From positions 372,001 through 436,000 of the forward strand of contig NZ_ONZG01000003.1 in NCBI RefSeq assembly GCF_900302455.1: a stretch of 64,000 bases of DNA, written 5' to 3'. Numbering within the stretch: the stretch's first letter is position 1; each line of letters starts with the position of its first letter. The position numbers and the translations under genes are program-made. Of this stretch, positions 35,036 through 44,726 are shown in pieces. Under the pieces are notes generated by a model. It was not told where the DNA came from and made no database searches. It saw only the letters and a program-made list of their open reading frames with translations. This stretch comes from Falsiruegeria mediterranea M17 (lineage in GTDB: Bacteria; Pseudomonadota; Alphaproteobacteria; Rhodobacterales; Rhodobacteraceae).

Positions 35036-35881
35036 TCAGCGCCCGCGCACCCAATCCGATGTGGTGCGAAAGAGCGGGGTTTTGACCGCCAGGGCGACGG
35101 TGGCGTAAACCAAAAATCCCACCGGATGTCGCAGCATGCGTTGGAACAATCCGCTCACACCCATCGGCGCGTTGTCATCGTTGCACAACAGCTCGGGATA
35201 CAGCTTGGCAATCTGCGCGACGCCCTCATTCTGGCGTCTGCGCACCCGAACAAGGTTTCGAAACCCTTCGACCAGTGGCCAGTGGTATGCGGCCTCCACG
35301 CGAATGCGCTCGGCCGGGGCAAAGTTCAACCGGGCAAAGGTGTCGTCCGATATGATCTGCGACCAGTCCCCCCATCGCGCGCGCCCCGCTTGGTTCATGG
35401 CAAACACGCCAAATCCCGGAGAGCCCTGCGCCACAAAGGGAAGCGTCACCCAGAACCGCCCATAGGTGCGCGTGATCCAGCTGTGTCCCCTGGACACCAC
35501 TGGTGACCCGCCACCATAGGCAGGTTCGGGCCTGTCCAGTCCAGCGATCAACTGCGGCAAGAGCGCGGGGGACATGAGAACGTCGGCGTCCAGATAGACG
35601 CGTACGTCGCCCACGGCGGCGGTATCTCCGGCGTTCAACGCGCCGGGTTTGCTGCCTTGGTCCAACTCGATGACCCGCCATTCCCATCCGCGCGCCTCAG
35701 CGGCGCTGGTATGGGCGCTGGCCCGCGCGCCGGTGTCGTCGGAGCATCCGTTGGCCACGATGATCACCTGCGCTCGCCATCCGTCTGGCAAAGGATCGCT
35801 CTGCAACAATGCCCGGGCGCAGGCGTCGATATAATCCGCCTCGTTGTGTGCGGGCAGGATGATGCTGACGGTCCAGGTCAT
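35036..35881 (-). CDS. GT2 family glycosyltransferase
   Basis: A 281-aa inverting glycosyltransferase of the GT-A fold. TVSIILPAHNEADYIDACARAL opens the domain; the metal-binding D-x-D is in VRVYLDADVLM; QIISDDTFARLNF supplies the later acidic motif. A hydrophobic stretch near the C-terminus may touch the membrane. The start is set by an ATGA overlap with the SGNH-glycosidase gene upstream, so it is the last gene of that leftward operon. Donor and acceptor are unknown. Confidence 0.88.
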   Translation of the reverse strand: MTWTVSIILPAHNEADYIDACARALLQSDPLPDGWRAQVIIVANGCSDDTGARASAHTSAAEARGWEWRVIELDQGSKPGALNAGDTAAVGDVRVYLDADVLMSPALLPQLIAGLDRPEPAYGGGSPVVSRGHSWITRTYGRFWVTLPFVAQGSPGFGVFAMNQAGRARWGDWSQIISDDTFARLNFAPAERIRVEAAYHWPLVEGFRNLVRVRRRQNEGVAQIAKLYPELLCNDDNAPMGVSGLFQRMLRHPVGFLVYATVALAVKTPLFRTTSDWVRGR

Positions 35882-38436
35882 CGAAACGCTGACAACGCTT
35901 GCCACCGCGGGTTGTCATCGCTCAGGTGCCGCAGGTGGCCCCAGCTGCCCCATTTGTTGGGGCGATAAACATCTGCATAGGCGTTGAACAGTTTTCCGCC
36001 AAGTGCATGCCAGCCACGGATCAATTCGGTATACAGCGCGCCCATCTCTGGCGAATAGTTGAGATGGGTGAAAAAGGCGGTCAGTTCATCGTCGTCGACC
36101 ATCGGTCCGACGCCGACCACATGTGTGCCGCCTTCGTACATAATCAGATCCAGGCCATAGGTGTCGGCAATTTGGACGTGGTATGGCAGGCGTTCGGTCA
36201 GGTTGTGCGCCAGCGAGTCCTCTGCCTGACCGCTCACCAGCCCGTCGCGCAGTTCAACCCAGGCCAGTGCCGAGGCGGCGTCAAAGCGATGCTGCGTGAC
36301 GTACTCCTGCAATGCCTCACCACTCAAGCCCTCGGACTTGCCTTGCGCCGACGCCTGCGCCCGGCTTTCCGCCAGCCAGCCCTCGACCATGTCCCGGCGA
36401 TCCTCAAGCCCCAGAACACCGCCGAAATACCCGGTTACGGCATAGGCATCGAAATAGTCGGCAGGACGTTTGCGGCCGGGGTCGTCAGCAACCCAAGGCG
36501 GCGCTTCGAGGATCAGCTCCTCCAACCCGATCCAACCTGTTTGGGTGGAGATCACGCGCACCATCCGCTCGGTTGCCTGATCGCCATACACTTGCGCCCA
36601 GATTTGCGCCATTTCAGCCGCCCGCCCGCCATAGAAGGCGACCCAGTGGTCCTTTTTGTCCCAAGCCGCCAGAGCCTGCTCATCGGCCCAATTGGCCTGT
36701 TGAAACTGCCAGTTCCAGACCTCGTTGGAATATTCGACATAAGCCTTTTGATCGATCCAAAGCGTGTCACGAACATATTCGGCAAAGGTCCGCATGTAAT
36801 CGTCATCCGCCATATGGGGCATGTTGAACCACCCATCCGCGCCGGTGCGGTTGAGCAATTCGACCATCACCTCCAGCGGAACGCCGTGGCGGGCATAGGT
36901 ATAGTCGCTGGGGCGCGGTCGACCGTCCCAGTTGGATTGGGTCGAATTGTTCGTCTCCATCCAATCCATGAAACGCAGCACCTGAAACCCCTGCAGATGA
37001 TCCAACCACAGCGGGTTGAAGATCGCGCCCGCGTCATAAGCGGCCTCATGATCCAGCTTCACGACCGAGACGTTGCGGATGTAATCGCCGCCCAGATGGG
37101 TGCGTTGAATGCGGATGTCGACGGGGCCGGGGCCGGGTTCAAAGTCGAACTCGATCCGGTTCTTGCCATAGCGCACATTCTTGGCGCGGCCGCCGACCTC
37201 GACGATCCCTTTGCCCTGATAGCGCAACGCATAGCGCCCCGTTGTCGATACCGCATCAGGCGGCAAATCGGTCAGGATCAACGTCCCGATCGAACCCAAC
37301 TCGGGCGGGATTTCGACAGGCCAGCCATACTCGTCCAGATAGCCTGCGGCTTGCAGGTCATCATGCGAGGCGCCGCCAAATTGGCGCGGCAGATGGCCGA
37401 TCCAGGGGCGGGCGGTTTTCATTACGTCCAGAAACGGTTGTTGCACAGACCAGTCGTTGACACCCGCCAGCCCGATCGCCAGGGGCACACGGCCCTCGGG
37501 TTCGGGCGGCGAAGGAAACCCCTCTGGCAAGGGGACGGGATCCGTGGTCGTGTCGGTTGCCACAGGCGCCTCCGGCGCAGCCGGTGCAGGCGGGGTGTCC
37601 GCCTGTACCGGCTGCGCCGCCCCCGGCTTTGGACGAACGGCGTCATAGGCCGAGACTGCCTCAAACGCGATCTGTTGCAGCCGTTGAGCCAACGCAGGGT
37701 TCGGGGCCTTGAACGATCCGCCCCATTTGTCACGCAGCTTTCGCGGCAGACCTTCGGGGCTTTCGCCGGTGATGGCTGCGTATTGCACCATGGTCAGGAA
37801 ATAGAATCCCAGGTCGTTGGGGTGGATGGTGTCGGAAAACACATCGTCAATGCGCCCGATGCCAGGCACGGACCCTGCGGCAATTTCATCGGCAAGCCGC
37901 GCAATGGCCTGTCCGGCCGGGAGCAATTGCATGGGGGGCACTTCGGGCGCGCGGTCTGTGTTTACCGCTTCGACGATCCCTTCCCACACTGGCAGATCCT
38001 GTTCGATCCGCTGCAGCCAGGGGGTGCCGTCGCCCTCGTCATATTCGATGTCCACTCCGCTTCCCGAGCGCAGATCGTGCCAGGTCTCTTGCAAGAAAAC
38101 GCGCGTCTCGGGGTTGGCGCCGGTGGCGAGGTCAAAATACTTGCGGGCATAGCCTGCGCTGTCGTTGAACTCGATCTGATTGGCCAGCGGGATCGCCTCG
38201 GTCAGGATCACCACGTTGTAATCCCCGCCCGCCAATGCGCGGCGTGCGTTCAACCCCTCGCCCCGGTTCGCCTCGGTCCAGTTGTAGGACAGCGGTGCGC
38301 CGTTGATGATCTGATAATCCACCTGCGCCTGCGGCGCAGCGCGATCCAGCACCTGCGCCATCATTTGCGGGTTGGTGGGGCCGAACAGGCTGTGGCCGAC
38401 AAAGAACACGCCCATCAGGGTGGACAGCCAGCTCAT
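35878..38436 (-). CDS. SGNH-like hydrolase domain fused to a glycosidase-like domain
   Basis: An 852-aa protein with no close family I can name. Residues 1-260 repeat the fold of the next gene's product: VFFVGHSLFG with Ser16, and SDTIHPNDLGFY with Asp202 and His205, a plausible SGNH triad. A Pro/Ala/Thr linker spans 270-315. The remainder contains VEYSNEVWNWQF (Asn571-Glu572) and LIMYEGGTH (Glu768), an arrangement like the acid/base and nucleophile of clan GH-A glycosidases. It could de-esterify and cut the polysaccharide, but both assignments are inference. No clear signal peptide is seen. It overlaps both neighbours by 4 bases. Confidence 0.65.
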   Translation of the reverse strand: MSWLSTLMGVFFVGHSLFGPTNPQMMAQVLDRAAPQAQVDYQIINGAPLSYNWTEANRGEGLNARRALAGGDYNVVILTEAIPLANQIEFNDSAGYARKYFDLATGANPETRVFLQETWHDLRSGSGVDIEYDEGDGTPWLQRIEQDLPVWEGIVEAVNTDRAPEVPPMQLLPAGQAIARLADEIAAGSVPGIGRIDDVFSDTIHPNDLGFYFLTMVQYAAITGESPEGLPRKLRDKWGGSFKAPNPALAQRLQQIAFEAVSAYDAVRPKPGAAQPVQADTPPAPAAPEAPVATDTTTDPVPLPEGFPSPPEPEGRVPLAIGLAGVNDWSVQQPFLDVMKTARPWIGHLPRQFGGASHDDLQAAGYLDEYGWPVEIPPELGSIGTLILTDLPPDAVSTTGRYALRYQGKGIVEVGGRAKNVRYGKNRIEFDFEPGPGPVDIRIQRTHLGGDYIRNVSVVKLDHEAAYDAGAIFNPLWLDHLQGFQVLRFMDWMETNNSTQSNWDGRPRPSDYTYARHGVPLEVMVELLNRTGADGWFNMPHMADDDYMRTFAEYVRDTLWIDQKAYVEYSNEVWNWQFQQANWADEQALAAWDKKDHWVAFYGGRAAEMAQIWAQVYGDQATERMVRVISTQTGWIGLEELILEAPPWVADDPGRKRPADYFDAYAVTGYFGGVLGLEDRRDMVEGWLAESRAQASAQGKSEGLSGEALQEYVTQHRFDAASALAWVELRDGLVSGQAEDSLAHNLTERLPYHVQIADTYGLDLIMYEGGTHVVGVGPMVDDDELTAFFTHLNYSPEMGALYTELIRGWHALGGKLFNAYADVYRPNKWGSWGHLRHLSDDNPRWQALSAFR

Positions 38437-39380
38437 TGCGGCACCCCGGTCTTGGGATAGCTGGTGACCGTGTCCCAGACGACCTGTTGCATCAATCGCG
38501 CGGCTGCGTCAGAGGGCACCTGCGCAGGCGTTCCATTCGCCTTCATCAGCGTGTGCGGCAGGCCCACGGGCGATTTCTGATACAGCACTGCGTAATGCGT
38601 CAGCGCCACCAGATAGTTGCCCAGATCACCCATGTGGATCGGATCTAGCTTGCCCTCTGGATCAAGGCCAAACAAATCTTCGGGACCGTCGATGCCTTCG
38701 ACACCGCCTGCGTTGCGCATGGCGCGCATGAAATTCAACAGCACCTGCCCGGCGGGGATCACATGCACGGGCCGGTCGGGGTGACGCGCCAGATCCGCCA
38801 GCAGCAGGCGGTTTTCCCACAGGTCTGCCAGGTCCTGCTCCAACCGAACCTCCCAACCTTTGGGGTCGGTCAGCCAATGCCATGTTTCATAAAGGTAAAT
38901 CGGCGCGTCCGGCCTGCTCGCATGTGCAAGATCGGCCCACTGGCCAAGGTATTTCACACTGTCGTGGTATTTGATGGCATCGCTCAGCTCGACCATCTCG
39001 GTCAGCACCACAGCGTCATAGTCGCCCGAGCCGATGGCCTCTTTGGCGGCTCGAAAGACGCCCGGTTGGGCGTTGCTTTCGTCAAAGCCCAGGATCTCTA
39101 CATCCTCTTCCCAGTGGGCTTTCATCGGCGTGCCCCAGCCCAACTGACTGTTGTAGTCGTGCCCTTCGGGCGCCAGCTGCGCCAGCATCGCGGGCATGTC
39201 CTGATTGACCAGGCTGTGCCCCAGAAAGTAGACCTGCATCGGCCCATCAGGGGCAGGCACCGGCTTGGCATAGGTGGCAGTAACCATCTCGGGCGCGGGC
39301 AGGCGCGGTTTGAACCAGACCCACCAGGCGCCAGCGCCCAGAAGGATCACGACAAGCAGGATCAGCAGAACCAAACGCAT
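38433..39380 (-). CDS. Membrane-anchored SGNH-like hydrolase
   Basis: A 315-aa protein with an N-terminal anchor helix (LVLLILLVVILLGAGAWWVW) and a periplasmic domain. VYFLGHSLVNQDMP holds Ser56 and LDPIHMGDLGNYLVALTHY the Asp/His pair, a plausible SGNH-type triad. It aligns by eye with the N-terminal domain of the following gene product (shared GHSL, VVLTE, ETWH and IH...DLG segments), so the two are paralogues. O-acetyl removal or transfer on the polysaccharide is a reasonable guess. Its stop overlaps the next start (ATGA). A 61-base gap separates it from the phosphopantetheinyl transferase upstream. Confidence 0.68.
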   Translation of the reverse strand: MRLVLLILLVVILLGAGAWWVWFKPRLPAPEMVTATYAKPVPAPDGPMQVYFLGHSLVNQDMPAMLAQLAPEGHDYNSQLGWGTPMKAHWEEDVEILGFDESNAQPGVFRAAKEAIGSGDYDAVVLTEMVELSDAIKYHDSVKYLGQWADLAHASRPDAPIYLYETWHWLTDPKGWEVRLEQDLADLWENRLLLADLARHPDRPVHVIPAGQVLLNFMRAMRNAGGVEGIDGPEDLFGLDPEGKLDPIHMGDLGNYLVALTHYAVLYQKSPVGLPHTLMKANGTPAQVPSDAAARLMQQVVWDTVTSYPKTGVPQ

Positions 39381-39441
39381 CTTGGGGGTCTTATGCTCCG
39401 ATTGGGGTCGGGAAGTACTGTAGCGCGCCTACACTTGGGTT

Positions 39442-40113
39442 TCACGCGCGAACTGCGACGGATGTCACGATCAACCCATCGCCACGGGCAATTTTGCCCG
39501 GGATTTGATCCCCTTGGGCAAAGGGCGGGACGGATCGGGTGAAACGCGCAACAAACTGTTTGTGATCGTCGCCGAGCTCGACTTCGAGTGTCTGAAAATC
39601 AAAGAGGGTCTGGCTGAGCGGATATTGCGCCTTATAGGCACATTCCTTGGCTGAAAAGATCGCCTTGGCGGCCTGACCGGGGTCAGGCTGCGTGTCCAGC
39701 CAGCGGCGTTCTGCCGAGGTGCAAACCGTGTCCAGCAGATCATCGGTCAGTGGCGTGTCTTCCTCGATGTCCAGTGCCAGCATCCGCACTTCGCCGGTCC
39801 AGGCGACGGCGGCCAGGCAGGCCGTATCGCAATGGGTGATCGTCCCGACAAGCGGGGCAGGCCAGATCGGGGCGCGGTCAGATCCCATCGGCACGGCCAG
39901 CGGTGGCGCGCCAAGTTCGGCCATTGCCTGTCGCGCCGCAACGCGGCCTGCCGAAAATTCCCGCAATCTTTTGGACACCGCGCCCGGGATTGCGGCCAGT
40001 TCTTCGTCATAGGCCGCGTGATCGCCGCGCGGATCCGTGGCGGACACGGCGATGACTGGATCCAGAAGCGCCCCGGCCAGCATCAAGGCGGTGGTGTGGT
40101 CGGCCTGGATCAT
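39442..40113 (-). CDS. 4'-phosphopantetheinyl transferase (Sfp/EntD type)
   Basis: Activates carrier proteins by attaching the phosphopantetheine arm from CoA to the conserved Ser. The 223 aa hold the family motifs in order: VGTITHC (P1-like), MLALDIEED (Mg-binding Asp/Glu) and IFSAKECAYKAQYP (W/F-S-x-K-E-x-x-x-K). It overlaps the NRPS stop by 4 bases, so it is almost surely dedicated to the carrier domains of the adjacent NRPS and PKS (Ser1465 and Ser1808). Confidence 0.93.
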   Translation of the reverse strand: MIQADHTTALMLAGALLDPVIAVSATDPRGDHAAYDEELAAIPGAVSKRLREFSAGRVAARQAMAELGAPPLAVPMGSDRAPIWPAPLVGTITHCDTACLAAVAWTGEVRMLALDIEEDTPLTDDLLDTVCTSAERRWLDTQPDPGQAAKAIFSAKECAYKAQYPLSQTLFDFQTLEVELGDDHKQFVARFTRSVPPFAQGDQIPGKIARGDGLIVTSVAVRA

Positions 40114-43100
40114 TGGGTTTTCATCCGCCGTCCGGCTCGCATCGCACGACGTTTGGACATGGTGTCCGCGCGGGCTGCCGTATCCTCGACCGGGGTCTCC
40201 TTGGTCGGTTTGTCGGCTTGGACATGCGTACTGAGCCCCGACAGGGTGGGGAAGCGAAAGATGTCGGTGATCGACAGGCGCGGCAGCTCCAGCGTTTCGC
40301 GGATTTCACGATGCGCCTGCACCGCAAGCAACGAATGCCCCCCAAGCGTAAAGAAGTTATCGTCCGCCCGGATGTCCGCCACACCCAGAATGCGCGACCA
40401 GATTGCGGCGATCCGGGTCTGGACGTCGCCACTTGCGGGTGCGCTGGTTGCAGCGGGCGTGGTGCTGCGCTGTGGCACCGGATCGGGCAACGCCTTGCGG
40501 TCGATTTTCTTGTTGGGCGTCAGCGGCAAGGCATCCAGTGTCATGATGTGCGTGGGCACCATCACCTCGGGCAAACGCTCGGCCAGATGGTCGCGCAGGG
40601 CAGCGTCCGAAACCGGCGCATCCGTGGTGATATAGCCCACCAGCTGCGTGTTGCCGCCGTGTTCGCGCGCGATGACCACGCTGGAGCGAACGCCAGCGAA
40701 ACCGGTCAGTGCGTTTTCGATCTCGCCCAGCTCGATCCGCTGGCCACGGATCTTGATCTGGTGATCGGCACGGCCCAGGAAATCCAACGTCCCATCCGCG
40801 CGCCACCGCACCATGTCGCCGGTGCGATACATCAACGGTGCGGCAGTGACGGTCAGCCCGGCCTCGGCCGCAAAGGGATCCAGCACAAACCGCTCGTCGG
40901 TCAGCTCGGAGCGTTGCCAATAGCCGCGCGTTACACCTTCGCCACCTATGAACAGCTCACCTGGCACACCGATGGGGCAGGGCGCACTCGTGGCGTCCAG
41001 AACATAGACCGAGGTGTTGGCAATCGGCGCGCCGATGTCGACGATTCCGGTGGCCTGTGCAGGGACCACGCGGCAGGTCGACCAGATCGTGGTTTCGGTC
41101 GGCCCGTACATGTTGAGGATCTGCGCCTTGGTGCAATGGCGCAGATCGTCCACCAGATCGCCCGGCAGCGCCTCTCCCCCCAGCAAAAGATGCTCGACCC
41201 GGCCAAGGGCCACGCGCGCCTCATCGTTCATGGCGATGATGCGGGCCATGGACGGGGTGCATTGCAGGTGAGTCACGTCGTGGCGAATGATCTGAGCGGC
41301 CAGGGAATAGTCATCCTCGGCCAGCGTGCTTGGTGCATTGGCGCGTTTGAGCACTTCGGCCAATGGCTTCAGCCCCTCCATGACCAGCGTGGGGTCAATG
41401 CCATAGTCTATCAGGCAAGCAACCTCATCCACGCCGATCCGCTTGAGGCTTTCGACACGCACCACGGCATCGTCGATGGTGCCGAACAGGCCGGAATCCT
41501 CGAAATACCGCTCGAACGCGAAATCCAGGATCGCCTCCAGTTCGTCCTCGGTCAGTTGCCCCAGATCCATCTCAAACGGGTTCGACACGCCTTTGGGTTT
41601 CTTGAAGGCAGGAAAGGCCCAGGCGTATTGCTTGATCAAAGCAGCAGCCGAGCGCAGGTAATCCTTCATCGGTTCGCGCGCGATGCGGGCGGCTTCTTCT
41701 CGTGTGTCAGCCAGATAGCTGTGCAGCATCAGCGTCACGCGATGCGCGTCCGGGTCATGTCCGGCCTCGCGCAGGGCCCCTCGATACAGGTGGATCTTTT
41801 CCGCCACCTCGTCGATGCTCTGCCCCAGAAGGTGGGTCAGCACATTGGCGCCGATGCGCCCGGCCTCGATCCAGGTTTCGGGGTTGCCTGCGGTGGTGAC
41901 CCAGACGGGCAGCTCATCCGACACCGGACGGGGTTGAGTGATGACCTCATGGGTGGAGCCGTCGGCCTTGGGGAAACCTACGGCCTCACCCCGCCAAAGT
42001 TTGCGCACGGTCTCGATCGCTTCGAACATCGCGGGTTTGTTCTGCGGAGGGGTGTTTTCAGGGCGCAAGATGAAATCATCCGGTTGCCAGCCCGAGGCAA
42101 AACCGATGGCCGCGCGGCCCCCGGTCAGGTTGTCGATCACGGCCCAATCTTCGGCAATCCTTGCCGGGTGATGCAGGGGGGCGACGCAGCTGCCTGCGCG
42201 CACCGACAGGTTCTTGGTCACCGCTGCCACTGCTGCCCCGGTCACGGCCGGGTTGGGGTAGGGGCCGCCAAAGGCGTGAAAATGCCGCTCGGGCGTCCAG
42301 ACCGCATTGAACCCATGAGCGTCAGCGAATTTGGCCCCCTCAAGCAGAAGCTCGTATTTCTTCGGCCCTGGCCCGTCGTCATTTCCCCAATACATCAGGT
42401 TGAAATCAATATGCCGGTCACTGCGCGCAATCGGTCCATTCGACACAACGGCGCGGTTTTCATTGCCGGTCAGCACCACCTTGAAGCCGCGCGCCAAGGT
42501 CCAGAACAGCTCAAGCACCGAGATGTCAAAGTTCAAGCTGGTGACCGCCAACCACACTGCGCCCGTCGAATGATCAATTCGATCATCCATCCCGGCAAAG
42601 AAATTGGCTACGTTGCGGTGCTCGACCATCACACCTTTGGGCGTCCCGGTGGAGCCGGAGGTGTAGATCAGATAGGCGAGGTCATCAGCCGTCGCGCCAC
42701 CATCCACGTCCTGCGCATTCGGGTCTGTCTCGACGGTGTCGATGCACAGTACATCAGCGTCAGAAGCGGGCAGGTTACTTGCCAGAGCGCTCTGGCTCAG
42801 CAGCACGCTGGCTTGACTGTCGGCGATGTAATGCGCGATCCGGTCTGCCGGATAGGCCGGGTCCAGCGGCACATATGCTCCGCCTGCCTTGAGGATCGCC
42901 AAAGCTCCTACAACCATGTCCAGCGAGCGGTCGGTGTACAGGCCAACATGCGCGCCGGGGCCAACCCCCATCGCCCGCAGACGCTCGGCCACGCTGTTGG
43001 CGCGGGTGTTGAGTTGGCCGTAGGAGAGCTGGTGATCTTCGATCACCAGGGCGATTGCCTCGGGGGTGCGGTTGACCTGCGCCTCGAACGCCTGGTGCAG

Positions 43101-44726
43101 GGTTTCGGTTCGGTCATAGTCGCGGGCGCTGCTGTTCCAGGTTGTCAGAACCTGCGCGCGTTCCGCCGCCGAAAGGATCGAGATATCAGCCAGCGTCGTG
43201 TCTTCGGTGGCTGCGCGCACGGCCTCCATCGCGGTTTCCAGCCGCTGCGCCAACAACTCGACACTGCGCGCGTCGACGGCTGTTCTGTCAATGTGCAAGG
43301 TGGCTTGGCCCTGGGACAGCGACACGGTGGCCAGCGTTCCGGGAACAGGACCTGCGCCGTCCAGAGACACAGCAATTTGTGGCAGGGCGAAGTTCTGAAT
43401 TTCGGGGTCACGCGCTGGCAGGTCCGAAGGGAACGCGCCAAGACCGTCCGCGGTCTCAGTCGCCTGTGCCAGCCGCTCTGCGAGGTTCGAAACGCTATTT
43501 TCAGCGCTCAATGTGAGCGGGACCCACGGCTCCACATAGTTCGGTGCCTTGGCTGCTGCCGATTGCAGCGTGTCACCGGTCAAGGCGACGGTGACCATTT
43601 CGGCGCCATCCCCTTGCTGCGCCCAATGGAGCGCGGCGACACCCGCGTAACGGACGTCGATGCCATGAGGCACGGCAATGCGCACCGCATCCCATTCACC
43701 ACTGGTCGTGTCCCCGGCCAGAGGCATCTGCACCGGTTGCATTTTTTGCAACGCGGGCCGCCAGTGCCGTTCAGCAGCAAGGGCGGCGCTGATTGCGCTT
43801 GTGCGTGCCTTTGATTGCTCGGGCGTTAGGTGGGAGAAGATGTCGCCAACAGCTGCGATCTCGGACGGTTGTAAAGGTGCGCCATGCGGGCTGCGCAAGT
43901 GGTCCAGCCGCAGATCGCCATCACCAGTGGCCACAATCAGACCGCCTGTGTCAAATTCCAACACCGTACCGGGCGCTTTGCCGCTGTTGGTGCCGGTGGG
44001 TATGGCTTGGCCAACCAGAACAGACCGGGTGCCCGTCTCGACACGGGGGCTGAGCAGCGGGTTCCAATATTCCCCGAAATGCAACGCCCGGACGCGGGCC
44101 GCGATCTGGGGTGCGGATTTTGTCAGGTCCAGCGCCCCGCCACCCTCGGGCCTGTCATCCCGAGCGAAATAGCGCCGGTCGGTGGTGTCTTGCGGCGTGG
44201 GGGTCAGCCCGGTTTCCAGTTGCGTCAGCACATCCGCAAAACTGTCGAGCGCGGCGGCGTAGCATTTGGAGTTCAGCGACAGTGCGGTTTCATCCTCAGC
44301 AATGTCGAACCCGGGCCGGGCCAGGATGTCGCCCGTGTCGATGCCGCTTTCGATCATGTGCCAGGTGACACCATATCGGGTTTCGCCGTTCAGCAGCGCC
44401 CAGACGGGCGTGTTCAGACCGGCATAGCGCGGCAGGGGACCATCGTGGAAGTTCACCGCCCCTTTGGCAGGCAGGGCCAGGATCTGATCCGAAATGATTT
44501 GAAGGTTTGCAATCGACAACAGCCAGTCAAAATCGCCCGGCTGAAACTGATCGGTCAAAGACAACAGCTCATCCGCTTGCGGCAGGCCTTTGCTGGCGGT
44601 CCAGGACTTGATCGTCGGGTCAGACGAGATCACGGCCTTGATCTGATGTCCCCGATCCAAGAGCGCATCTGCACATCCGATCAACAGGGATTCATTGCCG
44701 ATGATAACGCAGGAAAATCCAGTCAT
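40110..44726 (-). CDS. NRPS: formyltransferase - adenylation (with inserted luciferase-like monooxygenase) - carrier
   Basis: A 1538-aa synthetase. Residues 1-300 resemble methionyl-tRNA formyltransferase (Asn92/His94 in VNFHDGPLP, Asp130 in ESGIDTGDI). Residues 300-520 look like half a condensation domain without H-H-x-x-x-D-G. The adenylation domain runs from 530 to 1415 with LIYTSGSTGTPKG, FDISVLELFW, NMYGPTETT and YRTGDMVRW, but between FDIS (about 733) and the A5 region it is split by residues 772-1130. That insert is a flavin-dependent luciferase-like monooxygenase of the MupA/Atu3671 type (WTPERHFHAFGG; GRAAIGFASGWQPDDF). The carrier Ser1465 is in GGHSL. There is no thioesterase, so it should be an initiation module feeding the PKS. 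Overlaps of 4 bases tie it to both neighbours. Confidence 0.9.
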   Translation of the reverse strand: MTGFSCVIIGNESLLIGCADALLDRGHQIKAVISSDPTIKSWTASKGLPQADELLSLTDQFQPGDFDWLLSIANLQIISDQILALPAKGAVNFHDGPLPRYAGLNTPVWALLNGETRYGVTWHMIESGIDTGDILARPGFDIAEDETALSLNSKCYAAALDSFADVLTQLETGLTPTPQDTTDRRYFARDDRPEGGGALDLTKSAPQIAARVRALHFGEYWNPLLSPRVETGTRSVLVGQAIPTGTNSGKAPGTVLEFDTGGLIVATGDGDLRLDHLRSPHGAPLQPSEIAAVGDIFSHLTPEQSKARTSAISAALAAERHWRPALQKMQPVQMPLAGDTTSGEWDAVRIAVPHGIDVRYAGVAALHWAQQGDGAEMVTVALTGDTLQSAAAKAPNYVEPWVPLTLSAENSVSNLAERLAQATETADGLGAFPSDLPARDPEIQNFALPQIAVSLDGAGPVPGTLATVSLSQGQATLHIDRTAVDARSVELLAQRLETAMEAVRAATEDTTLADISILSAAERAQVLTTWNSSARDYDRTETLHQAFEAQVNRTPEAIALVIEDHQLSYGQLNTRANSVAERLRAMGVGPGAHVGLYTDRSLDMVVGALAILKAGGAYVPLDPAYPADRIAHYIADSQASVLLSQSALASNLPASDADVLCIDTVETDPNAQDVDGGATADDLAYLIYTSGSTGTPKGVMVEHRNVANFFAGMDDRIDHSTGAVWLAVTSLNFDISVLELFWTLARGFKVVLTGNENRAVVSNGPIARSDRHIDFNLMYWGNDDGPGPKKYELLLEGAKFADAHGFNAVWTPERHFHAFGGPYPNPAVTGAAVAAVTKNLSVRAGSCVAPLHHPARIAEDWAVIDNLTGGRAAIGFASGWQPDDFILRPENTPPQNKPAMFEAIETVRKLWRGEAVGFPKADGSTHEVITQPRPVSDELPVWVTTAGNPETWIEAGRIGANVLTHLLGQSIDEVAEKIHLYRGALREAGHDPDAHRVTLMLHSYLADTREEAARIAREPMKDYLRSAAALIKQYAWAFPAFKKPKGVSNPFEMDLGQLTEDELEAILDFAFERYFEDSGLFGTIDDAVVRVESLKRIGVDEVACLIDYGIDPTLVMEGLKPLAEVLKRANAPSTLAEDDYSLAAQIIRHDVTHLQCTPSMARIIAMNDEARVALGRVEHLLLGGEALPGDLVDDLRHCTKAQILNMYGPTETTIWSTCRVVPAQATGIVDIGAPIANTSVYVLDATSAPCPIGVPGELFIGGEGVTRGYWQRSELTDERFVLDPFAAEAGLTVTAAPLMYRTGDMVRWRADGTLDFLGRADHQIKIRGQRIELGEIENALTGFAGVRSSVVIAREHGGNTQLVGYITTDAPVSDAALRDHLAERLPEVMVPTHIMTLDALPLTPNKKIDRKALPDPVPQRSTTPAATSAPASGDVQTRIAAIWSRILGVADIRADDNFFTLGGHSLLAVQAHREIRETLELPRLSITDIFRFPTLSGLSTHVQADKPTKETPVEDTAARADTMSKRRAMRAGRRMKTQ

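Noticed and set aside
35899-38460. 853-aa open frame on the plus strand
   Set aside because: It is the complement of the SGNH-glycosidase gene; the protein has no family motif, whereas the minus-strand frame has catalytic motifs and overlaps its neighbours correctly.
40113-43814. 1233-aa open frame on the plus strand
   Set aside because: Shadow of the NRPS gene in GC-rich DNA; His/Gln/Arg-rich composition and no recognisable domain.
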